Shown here: positions 44,403-53,884 of the stretch, piece after piece
Numbering within the stretch: the first letter of the stretch is position 1
Layout: the number at the start of each line of letters is the position of its first letter
Origin: Neobacillus rhizosphaerae
GTDB lineage: Bacteria > Bacillota > Bacilli > Bacillales > Cytobacillaceae
NCBI RefSeq assembly: GCF_937468385.1
Contig: NZ_CALBWS010000016.1
Coordinates: 1 to 64,000, forward strand
Length of the DNA: 64,000 nucleotides
Reading direction: 5' to 3'
Notes under the pieces: model-generated
Database searches by the model: none
The model's input: only the letters and a program-made list of their open reading frames with translations
Told to the model about the DNA's origin: nothing
Position numbers and translations under genes: made by a program

Positions 44403-45518
44403 CTATAAAAATTGAAACGGGTCAGTATTTACTTCGGAAGGAAAAATCTCTACTTCAAAGCCAGATTCTTGGCACATCCATTGTAGCTTCGCTGTCAGAC
44501 CTTTTTTCATTACCTTTTCAACGTTATGACCGGGATCAATCATATTCAAGCCTTGCATCATGGCGTCATGGGCAGTGTGATAATAAATATCTCCTGTCAC
44601 ATATACATCTGCCCCTTTAAACTTGGCATTCATGAAATATTTATTGCCATCTCCACCTAATACAGCAACCTTTTTCACTATTGATGTTAAATCTCCGACC
44701 ACGCGAACATTTTTGACTTCCAGTGCTGTTTTTACCTTTTCTGCAAATTCTCCAAGGGTCATTTCAGTAACTTTGCCGATTCTGCCAAGACCAAGAACTT
44801 CACCTTTATTTTCAACCGGATACACATCATATGCGACCTCTTCATATGGATGCGCTTTGAGCATCGCAGTTATGGTCTTCTTTAAAAGCGGTTCGGGCAC
44901 AATTGTCTCAATCCTGACCTCATCCACTTCTTCTAACAGCCTGGGCTGGCCAACAAACGGGTTTGTATTATCACCAGGTAAGAACCTGCCTGTCCCCTCT
45001 GCCGTGAAGGAACAGTGGCTGTAACCGCCGATATAGCCTGCTCCTGCATCACCCAGCACCTTCCTAATTACTTCAGCGTGACTTTTAGGGACGAAAACGA
45101 CAATTTTCTTTAGTGTTGTCTCAAAAGTAGGCACAAGCACCTCAGCATCTTCTAATCCTAATGCCTCTGCAAGCCAGTCATTTACTCCACCCTTTGCAAC
45201 ATCAAGGTTTGTATGGGCAGCATATACAGCGATATTATGCTTTAGTATCTTTTCAATCATTTTCCCTTGAACAGTATCAGTTAACAAATTTTTAAGTGGG
45301 CGATAAATGATGGGGTGATGGGCGATAATCAGCTGCACTTTTTTTTCGATGGCCTCGTCGATTACATTCTCGAGAACATCGAGGGCAATCATAATTCGCT
45401 CAACCTTTTGGTTTAAGCGGCCGATTTGTAAGCCTATCTTATCACCCTCCATCGCCAAACCCTTCGGTGAAAACTGTTCAAACAGCTGAATAACCTCATA
45501 ACCATTAGGATTCTTCAT
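44403..45518 (-). CDS. yqfO: YqfO, NIF3/DUF34 family dinuclear-metal protein
   Basis: Nif3-like hexameric metal protein. The two halves of the NIF3 fold (LIIAHHPIIYRPLKNL and YAAHTNLDVAKGGVNDWLAE; later VTGDIYYHTAHDAMMQGLNMIDPGH) flank an inserted CutA1-like domain of about 100 residues (VFVPKSHAEVIRKVLGDAGAGYIGGYSHCSF). Enzymatic role is unresolved; it is co-encoded with trmK across Bacillaceae. It starts 14 bases inside trmK behind GGAGG. Confidence 0.92.
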   Translation of the reverse strand: MKNPNGYEVIQLFEQFSPKGLAMEGDKIGLQIGRLNQKVERIMIALDVLENVIDEAIEKKVQLIIAHHPIIYRPLKNLLTDTVQGKMIEKILKHNIAVYAAHTNLDVAKGGVNDWLAEALGLEDAEVLVPTFETTLKKIVVFVPKSHAEVIRKVLGDAGAGYIGGYSHCSFTAEGTGRFLPGDNTNPFVGQPRLLEEVDEVRIETIVPEPLLKKTITAMLKAHPYEEVAYDVYPVENKGEVLGLGRIGKVTEMTLGEFAEKVKTALEVKNVRVVGDLTSIVKKVAVLGGDGNKYFMNAKFKGADVYVTGDIYYHTAHDAMMQGLNMIDPGHNVEKVMKKGLTAKLQWMCQESGFEVEIFPSEVNTDPFQFL

Positions 45519-46224
45519 TCTTCAAAGCCTCCTCTACTAATTTTATTTTTTCGCTTATTTCTTGCTTTTTTTCAATTGTCTCCACGGTTTCAGCTGCACC
45601 CTCAAGAGCAGCATATATGCGCTGCCAATTTATCTTCTCAGCTGTCCATTTCTTAATAAATATTTCGTCCTGTTTTTTTACAAGAAATGGTCCTAATAAG
45701 AGCCCAGTTTCCAGATCTGATTTATAAGATCTGTCAGGCACACCCTTTTCGCCAACCAAAACCTCATAAATCTTTCCGTCTTCTTCGATTATTTCTTCCG
45801 AGGTGAGCTCCCAGTTGTTATCCAAAAACCACTTCCGAATCGATATCGCACTGATATTTGGTTGTAAAATAAGACGATTGACTGAACCTAGCTTATCTTT
45901 TCCCCGTTCTAAAATATTTGTAATTAAGGCACCGCCCATACCGGCAATTGTCACACAATCAACCTCACCAGACTGAATAACGTCAAGACCGTCACCCAAA
46001 CGAACAGAAATAATTTCTGATAATCCTTCTGATAAAACATTCCTTTCAGCCGATTGATATGGACCCGCAGCCACTTCACCAGCTACGGCAAATCGTATCT
46101 CCGCGTTCTTCACTAAGTAACAAGGTAAATAAGCATGATCGGAACCAATATCCGCCATTCTTGCTCCTTTGGGTACATATTTAGCAACCGTAGCCAATCG
46201 GACTGATAACTTATCTGTATTCAA
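45505..46224 (-). CDS. trmK: TrmK, tRNA (adenine22-N1)-methyltransferase
   Basis: SAM-dependent methyltransferase modifying A22 of tRNA. Motif I is ARMADIGSDHAYLPCYL, motif IV VTIAGMGGALI and LQPNISAISIRKWF. A C-terminal coiled coil is visible (EKKQEISEKIKLVEEALK). The TTG at 46224 matches the family start (NTDKLSVRL) and has AAGTGGTGG upstream; a GTG at 46236 is in frame. It is the first gene of trmK-yqfO. Confidence 0.92.
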   Translation of the reverse strand: MNTDKLSVRLATVAKYVPKGARMADIGSDHAYLPCYLVKNAEIRFAVAGEVAAGPYQSAERNVLSEGLSEIISVRLGDGLDVIQSGEVDCVTIAGMGGALITNILERGKDKLGSVNRLILQPNISAISIRKWFLDNNWELTSEEIIEEDGKIYEVLVGEKGVPDRSYKSDLETGLLLGPFLVKKQDEIFIKKWTAEKINWQRIYAALEGAAETVETIEKKQEISEKIKLVEEALKNEES

Positions 46225-46268
46225 AAAAACCACCACTTTTTAATTTATGTATTTAGATTCTTTTAAGT

Positions 46269-46300
46269 ATAAAAAAAGTCCTTTACAGATGCAAAGGACC
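46269..46300 (-). terminator. Terminator after cccA
   Basis: Minus-strand stem GTCCTTT / AAAGGAC followed by TTTTTTT. Confidence 0.82.
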
Positions 46301-46313
46301 TTTCATGTAAAAG

Positions 46314-46676
46314 TTACTTAATTTTTGATACCCATTCTGCCATGGCATCCGCTTGTTCAGGTTTTACAAGGTTAGGTGGCATACCACCTTTTCCATGGGT
46401 AATTATATCCTTGATTTGGTCTTTTGTTATTTTACTTCCAATACCTTTTAACGCAGGACCCATTCCCCCTTGATACTGATCACCGTGGCAACCAATACAA
46501 GTAGATTTATAAATATCCTCTGGGTTGGATGAAGCTACTTCTGTTGTCTTACCGCCTTCCCCTTTATCCTTAGCGACTTCTTTCATATCTCCAAGGCCTT
46601 TGAAGGACAAGATAAAGACAAGAACAATTCCAAAAACCAGGATGAGAATGTAAGGAATAACCGGATTTTTTTTCAT
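46314..46676 (-). CDS. cccA: Cytochrome c550
   Basis: Membrane-anchored c-type cytochrome of 120 residues. An uncleaved N-terminal helix (about 7-27), an acidic linker, and a heme domain with CIGCH (CXXCH) and axial Met in HGKGGMPPNLV. It carries electrons on the outer membrane face. AGGGAGG precedes the ATG. In B. subtilis cccA lies directly next to sigA; here an acyl-CoA dehydrogenase gene intervenes. Confidence 0.93.
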   Translation of the reverse strand: MKKNPVIPYILILVFGIVLVFILSFKGLGDMKEVAKDKGEGGKTTEVASSNPEDIYKSTCIGCHGDQYQGGMGPALKGIGSKITKDQIKDIITHGKGGMPPNLVKPEQADAMAEWVSKIK

Positions 46677-46797
46677 GATATAACCTCCCTATGTACGTAA
46701 ATCTGTTAAATATAAAAACCGTCTACAAACAACTACTATTTTACTTGAAAAAGAACAGAAGGAAAAGCCCTAAACTTATTTTATCACTATAATCTTT

Positions 46798-46847
46798 GTA
46801 AAAAAGAACAAGAGGCGAAATATATATATTAACTTCAGCCTCTTGTT
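46798..46847 (-). terminator. Terminator after the acyl-CoA dehydrogenase gene
   Basis: Stem AACAAGAGGC / GCCTCTTGTT with a 21-base AT-rich loop; T-rich tail on the minus strand. Confidence 0.75.
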
Positions 46848-46863
46848 ATCTTCCCCTTTTTAG

Positions 46864-48006
46864 TTATTTACAACCAATTAATCGTGAAATAACCATTCGT
46901 TGAACTTCAGACGTACCCTCGCCAATTTCAAGTAGTTTCGCATCACGCATCATTCTTTCAACGTGATATTCCTTCATATAGCCGTAACCTCCATGAATTT
47001 GCACGGCTTGATCCGTCACTTCCATACAAATTTCTGAAGCATATAGTTTACACATCGCAGCTTCTTTTGAAAATGGTCTTCCCTGGTCTTTTAACCATGC
47101 TGCCTTATATACCATATTTCGTGCTAATTCAATTTTCATCGCCATATCGGCAAGCTTAAATTGAATCGCTTGAAAGGAGGAAATCGATTTGCCAAACTGT
47201 TTCCGTTCCTTCGAGTAGGCAAGGGCCTTATCAAATGCTCCCTGAGCAATCCCTACTGCCATTGCGCCAATTCCAATACGTCCGCCATCAAGTGTAATTA
47301 AAAACTGCCTAAAGCCCTCTCCACGCTTCCCTAAGAGGTTTTCGACCGGGACTCGTACATCCTCTAACACAAGCTCTGTCGTATTAGAAGAATTCAAGCC
47401 CATTTTTTCATAGTTATCAATAACCGTAAAACCCGCCTCGTGAGTAGGGACGATTATAGCTGTAATCTCCTTTTCTCCCTCCTTCTCACCAGTTACAGCC
47501 GTTAACGCTAAATGGTTTGCGTAGCTAGCATTGGTAATAAAACACTTATTACCATTAATAATAAATTCACCGTTTTCTTCCTTGGCAGATGTTCTTGTTC
47601 CGCCTGCATCAGAACCAGCATTCGGTTCCGTCAAACCAAAAGCACCAAAAGATTCTCCTCTACAAATCGGAGTTAAATATTTTTGTTTTTGCTCCTCCGT
47701 TCCAAACAAATAGAGCGGTGCCCCTCCTAAGGAAATATGGGCTGAATAGGTAATACCTGTCGAACCGCAAGCTCTGCTTAATTCTTCGACTACAATAGCA
47801 AAACTGACAGTATCTGCACCACCACCACCATATTCTTCAGGAAAAGGAAGCCCCATAATCCCCATTTCTGCTAATTCCTTAAATATCTCTACAGGAAATC
47901 TTTTCGTTCTATCGCGTTCTATGGCACCAGGTGCAACTTCTTCGTCAGCAAACTGGCTGATCATGCGTTTAATCATTTCTTGTTCAGAAGTTAAATCAAA
48001 ATTCAT
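46864..48006 (-). CDS. Acyl-CoA dehydrogenase
   Basis: FAD-dependent enzyme introducing the 2,3-double bond of acyl-CoA. Family signatures are GAFGLTEPNAGSDA, QIHGGYGYMKEYHVERMMRDAKLLEIGEG, and the catalytic glutamate in that last segment (IGEGTSEVQ). 380 residues. Short- or branched-chain type is likely but not certain. ATG 48006 follows GAGGGGG by six bases. It is single and inserted between cccA and sigA relative to B. subtilis. Confidence 0.92.
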   Translation of the reverse strand: MNFDLTSEQEMIKRMISQFADEEVAPGAIERDRTKRFPVEIFKELAEMGIMGLPFPEEYGGGGADTVSFAIVVEELSRACGSTGITYSAHISLGGAPLYLFGTEEQKQKYLTPICRGESFGAFGLTEPNAGSDAGGTRTSAKEENGEFIINGNKCFITNASYANHLALTAVTGEKEGEKEITAIIVPTHEAGFTVIDNYEKMGLNSSNTTELVLEDVRVPVENLLGKRGEGFRQFLITLDGGRIGIGAMAVGIAQGAFDKALAYSKERKQFGKSISSFQAIQFKLADMAMKIELARNMVYKAAWLKDQGRPFSKEAAMCKLYASEICMEVTDQAVQIHGGYGYMKEYHVERMMRDAKLLEIGEGTSEVQRMVISRLIGCK

Positions 48007-48433
48007 TTCCATCCCCCTCATGCACTTTGTATGCGCTTTCTCTATTATTATAAGAGTAATTATCTTATTTTCTCAACATTTAAAAATTTTTAAAAATAAA
48101 ATATTATCTAAATATAATAAATGCAACAAAATAGCTTTTAGGATAAAGATAATTGAATGGGGATTTTAAACACTGCCTATAACATAGAAAATCTGTTAGT
48201 CAGTTTTCACAAAAATAAAAACCTTAATAATTTGCTAATATTTCCATAAGGCTATTTGCAAAATGAAAGACAATTCAGTAAAATAAACAGAAAGTGCTTC
48301 GACTAAGATAAAGGAAACATAATGAGCATTAGCGAACTGATGTTAACTTATCGTAGTGTGAAGCGTGAAGTTCACTAGCCGCTAGGCGCTCGATCTGAAC
48401 AATTTCCAAAGCCTAAATGATATAAATTCTGGT
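48007..48433. other. Gene-free region between acyl-CoA dehydrogenase and sigA
   Basis: About 430 AT-rich bases. The left part should hold the promoter of the acyl-CoA dehydrogenase gene; no FadR-like site is recognised. The right part (48305-48417) is a diverged copy of the interspersed repeat. No ORF is supported. Confidence 0.6.
48305..48417 (+). repeat. Right-half copy of the interspersed palindromic repeat
   Basis: Aligns with 37286-37400: TAAAGGAAAC, ATTAGCGAAC, TTATCGTAG, CTAGCCGCTAGGCGCT and GAACAATTTCCAAAG are in the same order and spacing, with scattered changes. The left half is missing. Confidence 0.65.
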
Positions 48434-48479
48434 AATAAAAAAAAATAGTTCACTCCTATTAAGAAGTAAACTATTTTTT
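48434..48479. terminator. Terminator downstream of sigA
   Basis: Stem AATAGTTCACTCC / GAAGTAAACTATT (GU pairs on the minus strand) bounded by A- and T-runs. A repeat fragment separates it from the sigA stop. Confidence 0.8.
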
Positions 48480-48480
48480 C

Positions 48481-48532
48481 GCGATCTTTGTCTAGTTTGT
48501 CGCGCCTAGACAAGTTGCTTCCGCTTTTCTAT
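48481..48532 (-). repeat. Repeat fragment in the sigA 3' untranslated region
   Basis: Minus-strand AGAAAAGCGGAAGC...CTAGGCGCGACAAACTAGACAA resembles both ends of the interspersed repeat joined. It sits between the sigA stop codon and the terminator. Confidence 0.55.
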
Positions 48533-49663
48533 TTATTCTAAAAAGTCTTTTAATCGTTTGCTACGGCTCGGGTGGCGTAATTTCCGCAGTGCCTTCGCTT
48601 CAATTTGACGAATACGTTCACGGGTTACACCAAAAACCTTACCTACCTCTTCAAGGGTACGAGTCCGGCCATCATCCAGTCCAAAACGGAGGCGAAGAAC
48701 ATTTTCTTCCCGATCTGTTAGCGTATCAAGGACATCTTCAAGCTGCTCTTTTAATAATTCATAGGCTGCGTGCTCTGAAGGCGAAGTAGCATCCTGGTCT
48801 TCAATAAAATCTCCAAGGTGTGAATCATCTTCTTCACCAATCGGTGTTTCAAGTGATACAGGCTCTTGGGCAATTTTTAGTATTTCCCTTACCTTATCTG
48901 GTGTTAAATCCATATCTTCACCAATTTCTTCAGGTGTAGGTTCACGTCCAAGATCCTGAAGTAACTGACGCTGGACACGAATCAATTTATTAATGGTCTC
49001 AACCATATGCACGGGAATACGAATCGTCCTAGCTTGGTCAGCAATCGCACGGGTAATCGCTTGACGAATCCACCACGTTGCGTAAGTACTAAACTTAAAG
49101 CCTTTTCGATAGTCAAATTTTTCAACGGCTTTAATCAGACCCATATTTCCTTCTTGAATCAAATCAAGAAACAACATTCCCCGACCCACATACCGTTTGG
49201 CAATACTAACAACAAGGCGTAGGTTTGCTTCAGCCAGACGTCGTTTAGCTTCTTCGTCGCCCTCTTCAATTCGATTAGCGAGTTTAATTTCTTCTTCAGC
49301 AGAAAGCAAATCAACCCGGCCAATTTCTTTTAAGTACATGCGAACAGGATCATTAATCTTAACTCCTGGAGGAACACTAAGATCATTTAAATCAAATTCC
49401 TCATCATCTTCTTTTGCTAATTTTTTAATATTTGGATCTTCCTCGTCACTTTCACCGACTAATTCGATTCCTTGATCACCAAGAAATTCTAAGAATTCAT
49501 CCATTTGATCGGATTCTAATTCGAAATTTGCCATTTTTTCAGCAATATCATCATAGGCAAGGACGCCGGTCTTTTTACCCAGTGCCGTTAACTGGTCTTT
49601 CACTTGTTCAAAAGTTAATTCATTTTCAACCTCTTTTGAACGGGCTGATTTTTCAGCAGCCAT
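48533..49663 (-). CDS. sigA: RNA polymerase sigma factor SigA (RpoD)
   Basis: Primary sigma factor of 376 residues. Region 1.1-like acidic N-terminus, region 1.2/2 with the [11 protein letters not shown] and [37 protein letters not shown] sequences, region 3, and region 4 with [33 protein letters not shown] 49663 follows GGAGGGGCCCAT; the open frame continues to 49765 without support. Forms the dnaG-sigA unit. Confidence 0.97.
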   Translation of the reverse strand: MAAEKSARSKEVENELTFEQVKDQLTALGKKTGVLAYDDIAEKMANFELESDQMDEFLEFLGDQGIELVGESDEEDPNIKKLAKEDDEEFDLNDLSVPPGVKINDPVRMYLKEIGRVDLLSAEEEIKLANRIEEGDEEAKRRLAEANLRLVVSIAKRYVGRGMLFLDLIQEGNMGLIKAVEKFDYRKGFKFSTYATWWIRQAITRAIADQARTIRIPVHMVETINKLIRVQRQLLQDLGREPTPEEIGEDMDLTPDKVREILKIAQEPVSLETPIGEEDDSHLGDFIEDQDATSPSEHAAYELLKEQLEDVLDTLTDREENVLRLRFGLDDGRTRTLEEVGKVFGVTRERIRQIEAKALRKLRHPSRSKRLKDFLE

Positions 49664-49703
49664 ATGGGCCCCTCCTTCCAGTATCAAAACAATAAAATGG
49701 AAT

Positions 49704-51512
49704 CTATAGCGATTTACGTAATCGAATGATTTCAATTCCAATTGCTGCAGCTTTCGTAAAATCACTTTGACGCTCAGCTTCTTTTTGTTCCGCTTCTTTT
49801 TCTTTTATCATTAACAACTTTGGATAATTCAACACCTGTTTGATATAATCAGTTAATTCCTGATTGCTTAGCTCTTCATTTAATGACATCATTTCGATAT
49901 TGGCAATCATTCTTCTAAGATTATCATCTTGAATATAGGTTAAAAACGCGCTTGAGTCTGGTTCTAAGTGATCTTCATAAAAACCTAACAGATATGTGAT
50001 TATTGCCTGATGTTCATCAATATTAAACGAATTCCCTGCAAGCAAATCCTGAACCTTATAAGCAATCTCCCGATTTTTCAACATATGGGCAATTAAACAC
50101 CGTTCAGCCGTATAATGAGCTGGCTTTAGCTTATTTGCTGGCTGAGTTAGTAAAATTGGCTTGTTTTTCGGTTCACTTTTACCCTTTGAAAGTCTCTTTT
50201 CAGCAAAGAAAATTTGCTTTTGCTGTTGGTTTAAAGCATCTAACGAAAGCGAAAATTCTGCTGCAAGCTGCCGCAAATAGTGATCTTTTTCAACAGCTTT
50301 AGTTAATTTGCTGATTTCTTTAATTATGACTTCGATATATGCAAGCCGTTCTCCTTCAATCTGAAGATTTTTTCCTCTTCGAAAGTAAAGAAATTTAAAG
50401 GCCATCCAGGTTAAACTTGCCCCTAACACTTCATTGCGGAATTTTTCAGGACCATTTTTCTTAATGTATTCATCCGGGTCCATTCCATCTGACATCATTG
50501 CGATCTTGATTTGAAAACCCGCATCATTAAGGTGATTTCCTGCCCTGAAAGCAGCTTCAATTCCCGCTTTGTCAGAATCATAGCAGATAGTTACGGATTG
50601 AGAGCTTTGCCTAAGTAGGGATATATGTTCATCTGTCAAGGATGTCCCCATTGTGGCAATACCATTCTCTACTCCAGACCGTTGTGCAGCTATACAATCG
50701 GCAAATCCCTCAAATAAAATAGCGTGCTGCATTTTTTTTATACTTGGTTTAGCCAAATGATAATTATATAAAATTTTGCTTTTATTAAAGATTGCTGTCT
50801 CAGGGCTATTTAAATATTTTGGCTCATCAAGCCCGAGTGATCTCCCTGAAAAAGCAATCGTATTGCCATGTCGGTCAAAAATCGGAAACATAATGCGATC
50901 CCGGAAGCGATCGAAATAAGTTCCATCCCTTTCACGCTTGATAATTAATCCGGCTTTTTCCATCCATTCAGGCAAAAAATCCCTTTTTGCAAGGAATTTA
51001 TAAACAAAATCCCATGAATTTAAAGAGTAGCCAATTTGAAACTTATCAATTGATTCCCTAGTAAAGCCTCTCCCGAGTAAATACTCCAACGCATGCTGAC
51101 CTTCTTTTGTATTTACCAGCAAGTGATGATAAAATTTCCGTAACAACTCATGAGCATCATACATGGCTTGAAGTTCTTTGGAAACTTTTTTCTCACCAAG
51201 TGCCGGAGACAAGTTAATTTCAAGGTCAATATTTACCTTTTCCGCTAGTTTAATGGCGGCTTCCTGGAATGTAATCCCCTCAAGCTCCATTAAAAAAGAA
51301 AAAACATTTCCACCAGCTCCGCAGCCAAAGCAATGGAAAATTTGTTTGTCGGGTGACACTGAAAATGATGGGGTACTTTCTCCATGGAAAGGACATAGTC
51401 CGAAGTAATTTCGCCCCTGTTTTTTCAGCTGAACATAATCACTGATTATCTCGACAATATCAACAGTCTGACGAATTTGATCAATCTTTTCTTCGGCAAT
51501 ACGGTCTGCCAT
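49704..51512 (-). CDS. dnaG: DnaG, DNA primase
   Basis: Synthesises RNA primers for replication. The N-terminal zinc finger CHC2 shows [11 protein letters not shown] and [10 protein letters not shown] (about 41-66). The TOPRIM core has the acidic motifs around [10 protein letters not shown] and YDSDKAG. The C-terminal helicase-binding domain follows residue 430. Length 602 is standard. ATG behind TTGGAG. It precedes sigA by 40 bases. Confidence 0.96.
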   Translation of the reverse strand: MADRIAEEKIDQIRQTVDIVEIISDYVQLKKQGRNYFGLCPFHGESTPSFSVSPDKQIFHCFGCGAGGNVFSFLMELEGITFQEAAIKLAEKVNIDLEINLSPALGEKKVSKELQAMYDAHELLRKFYHHLLVNTKEGQHALEYLLGRGFTRESIDKFQIGYSLNSWDFVYKFLAKRDFLPEWMEKAGLIIKRERDGTYFDRFRDRIMFPIFDRHGNTIAFSGRSLGLDEPKYLNSPETAIFNKSKILYNYHLAKPSIKKMQHAILFEGFADCIAAQRSGVENGIATMGTSLTDEHISLLRQSSQSVTICYDSDKAGIEAAFRAGNHLNDAGFQIKIAMMSDGMDPDEYIKKNGPEKFRNEVLGASLTWMAFKFLYFRRGKNLQIEGERLAYIEVIIKEISKLTKAVEKDHYLRQLAAEFSLSLDALNQQQKQIFFAEKRLSKGKSEPKNKPILLTQPANKLKPAHYTAERCLIAHMLKNREIAYKVQDLLAGNSFNIDEHQAIITYLLGFYEDHLEPDSSAFLTYIQDDNLRRMIANIEMMSLNEELSNQELTDYIKQVLNYPKLLMIKEKEAEQKEAERQSDFTKAAAIGIEIIRLRKSL

Positions 51513-51608
51513 GAAAACAACTCCAATTGTATTACAGGTATTCGGCAGAAACTAATTAAATTCCTGCAAATTTCGACAAAATTTTTGTTAATTCTACCGT
51601 AAATTAAC

Positions 51609-52016
51609 TCAATCTTCGGATTGAAAAGGTTTTGGGCCTTTTCCATAAACTCCTCTTTTTCTTGCCTTCGCATTTAGGAAACGTAAGTCAAGGGCAGTTT
51701 GTATCGCTTTTTCCTCAAATACAACCCCCCTCGGGGATAAAACTTGAACACCCTTAAGCAGTATTGTGGATGCAAGTCCAATATCCTGTGTTATGGTAAT
51801 ATTTCCTTTACTTGCATGGTTCATAATAAACAGGTCGGCGGCTTCCTTTCCAGAATCAACATATTTCTAGGCTGCATATGTAGTCTTGTCTTTCACATGA
51901 TGATCATAGGAAGCAACAAAAAGGAAAGGTGTGGAAAAATTGTAAGCAATTTCGACAATCTCCTCTTTAACCGGACATGAATCTGCATCGACAAAAATTG
52001 TCGGAATGCTTTTTAC
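51609..52016 (-). pseudogene. yqxD: yqxD (DUF188/YaiI family), disrupted
   Basis: Reading 52016 to 51609 in one frame gives a recognisable YqxD protein: IPTIFVDADSCPVKEEI, FVASYDHH, EAADLFIMNHA, TQDIGLASTLLLKG and YGKGPKPF. There is no start codon (GTA in its place, after an in-frame TAA). An amber TAG occurs at 51867-51869, where homologues have Trp (W-x-YVD). The C-terminus ends about 16 residues early. No frameshift is seen, so decay is by point changes. Context yqfL-yqxD-dnaG matches B. subtilis. Confidence 0.88.
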
Positions 52017-52252
52017 TTAAGTATTAATTCTACATCACTCCGCATATTCCTTCTTTAAGAAATAACTTTTATAAAAGGATTTATGTCGAATTTTTTTTAG
52101 GGGCTTGCCTTGACATCTAACAATAAATAGTTTATTCGTTCCCAAGCAACTCTAAACCTAAAAAGATATATTTTTATCACAATTTTTTATTATAGTATAT
52201 TCAATATCATTTTGCCATAATTTTTTCTTATAATTTTTCTTTTTCTTTTGTT

Positions 52253-52283
52253 TAAAAAACACATAATCAACAGATTATGTGTT
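52253..52283 (-). terminator. Terminator after yqfL
   Basis: Minus-strand ACACATAATC / GATTATGTGT then TTTTTTAAAC, overlapping the yqfL stop. Confidence 0.85.
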
Positions 52284-53091
52284 AGGGTCTACCTTTTTGA
52301 ATATAATTTAGAATGACATTTGCTGTTTCTTCAACAGCTTTATTGGTCACATCAATAACTGGACATTTAATTTTGTTCATTACATTTTCGAAGAAGGTTA
52401 ATTCCTCTTTAATTCGCTCAATATTCGCATAACTCGCCTGATCATTTAAACCTAATGAGATTAATCGTTCCCGTCTAATATTATTTAGCTTTTCCGGGCT
52501 AATTTTTAACCCAAAGCACTTTTCAATTGGAACTTTATAAAGTTCTTCCGGTGGGTCAACCTCTGGAACGAGCGGGACATTCGCCACTTTTAGGCGCTTA
52601 TGGGCCAAGTATTGTGATAATGGCGTTTTGGAGGTTCTGGACACCCCAATCAAAACAATATCTGCTTTTAATATTCCCCTTGGGTCGCGGCCATCATCAT
52701 ATTTGACAGCAAATTCGATGGCTTCCACCTTTTTAAAGTAATCCTCATCGAGTTTTCTGACAAGTCCTGGTTCACATAATGGTGCCTTACCAGTGAAAAC
52801 CTGGATTTGATCCATGATTGGACCCATTAAATCAACAGCGATAATCGCTTCTTGTTCCGCTTTTTGCTTTATATATGTACGCATTTCTGGTTTAACAAGT
52901 GTAAAGGCAATCATTCCCTTATCAAGAGACACAAGCGATAATACTTCATCAATATGTTCATTATCTTCTACATACGGAAACCTTTTTAACGTCATACCAA
53001 CACCATTAAACTGGCTTATCGCCGCTTTTGTAACTAATTCAGCAGTTTCACCTACAGAATCAGAAACAACATAAATAATTGGCAAATTCAT
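52282..53091 (-). CDS. yqfL: YqfL, PEP synthase/PPDK regulatory protein (DUF299)
   Basis: ADP-dependent kinase/Pi-dependent phosphorylase family controlling pyruvate phosphate dikinase or PEP synthetase. Signatures are [14 protein letters not shown] at the start, [15 protein letters not shown] (P-loop-like, about 149-163) and [15 protein letters not shown]. It lies 30 bases after ccpN, the glycolysis/gluconeogenesis regulator, and in B. subtilis modulates CcpN activity. Confidence 0.93.
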   Translation of the reverse strand: MNLPIIYVVSDSVGETAELVTKAAISQFNGVGMTLKRFPYVEDNEHIDEVLSLVSLDKGMIAFTLVKPEMRTYIKQKAEQEAIIAVDLMGPIMDQIQVFTGKAPLCEPGLVRKLDEDYFKKVEAIEFAVKYDDGRDPRGILKADIVLIGVSRTSKTPLSQYLAHKRLKVANVPLVPEVDPPEELYKVPIEKCFGLKISPEKLNNIRRERLISLGLNDQASYANIERIKEELTFFENVMNKIKCPVIDVTNKAVEETANVILNYIQKGRP

Positions 53092-53120
53092 TCTTCCTCA
53101 ACAGCTCCTCTTATATTGTT

Positions 53121-53753
53121 TTACTCGTCGCTTAACGAAACAAACGCTTTAATGATGTTTGTTTTTGTTACTCTGCCAATTACCTCGTAACCTTTTTCTG
53201 ATTTTTTTACCACCGGTAGGGCATCTATTTGCTTTTCAATCAATTTTTTAGCGACCTCAATTAATAAATCATCTCGTTCACACATGGTAATATTGGGCAT
53301 CCTTGTCATAATAATATGTACAGGGATACTTGTAAGTTCCTGTTTTCCAATGCTAGCTCTAAGCAAATCCTTTCTTGAAAGAACGCCAACTAGAATAGAG
53401 TTTGGGTCAACTACAAATAATGTACCAACATCTTCAAGGAACATCGTGCAAATGGCATCGTAAACTGATACATTTTCACTCACCACTACAGGGATAGACT
53501 GATAATCCTTGACATAAATCTTCTGCAGATTTTCCGTCAGTAGTTGTGTACCTGATTTCCCTGAATAAAAATAGCCGACACGCGGTCTGGCATCTAAAAA
53601 GCCAGCCATCGTTAAGATAGCAAGATCCGGCCTTAATGTAGCTCTAGTCAAGCTAAGTTGGTCAGCAATTTGTTCACCCGTTATCGGTCCATTGTCTTTA
53701 ACGATTTGCAATATATGTTCTTGGCGTTTAGTCAGTTCGATTGTCCTCACCAC
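53121..53753 (-). CDS. ccpN: CcpN, repressor of gluconeogenic genes
   Basis: N-terminal helix-turn-helix (KRQEHILQIVKDNGPITGEQIADQLSLTRATLRPDLAIL) and two CBS domains (about 85-205) that sense nucleotides. In B. subtilis CcpN represses gapB and pckA under glycolytic conditions. 210 residues. Start uncertain: GTG at 53753 or 53750 sits inside or next to AAGGTGGTGAGG. First gene of ccpN-yqfL. Confidence 0.92.
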   Translation of the reverse strand: MVRTIELTKRQEHILQIVKDNGPITGEQIADQLSLTRATLRPDLAILTMAGFLDARPRVGYFYSGKSGTQLLTENLQKIYVKDYQSIPVVVSENVSVYDAICTMFLEDVGTLFVVDPNSILVGVLSRKDLLRASIGKQELTSIPVHIIMTRMPNITMCERDDLLIEVAKKLIEKQIDALPVVKKSEKGYEVIGRVTKTNIIKAFVSLSDE

Positions 53754-53851
53754 CTTGAGATTTCTCTATGTTTTTATTAAATGACATACTTTAATAGGAA
53801 TATTATATCCTAATTTTATTTTATTTGAAATGGATTCGCAGTCTATACTAC

Positions 53852-53884
53852 AGAAAAGGTGCGGTAGAAAACCGCACCTTTTCA
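53852..53884. terminator. Terminator between glyQS and ccpN
   Basis: Stem AAAAGGTGCGGT / ACCGCACCTTTT with a short loop and T-run. Confidence 0.88.

Noticed and set aside
51446-51673. Minus-strand ORF of 75 codons between dnaG and yqxD
   Set aside because: It runs from the yqxD 3' end in another frame into dnaG; no known similarity. It may be the frame continuation of the decayed yqxD tail but does not show the expected sequence.
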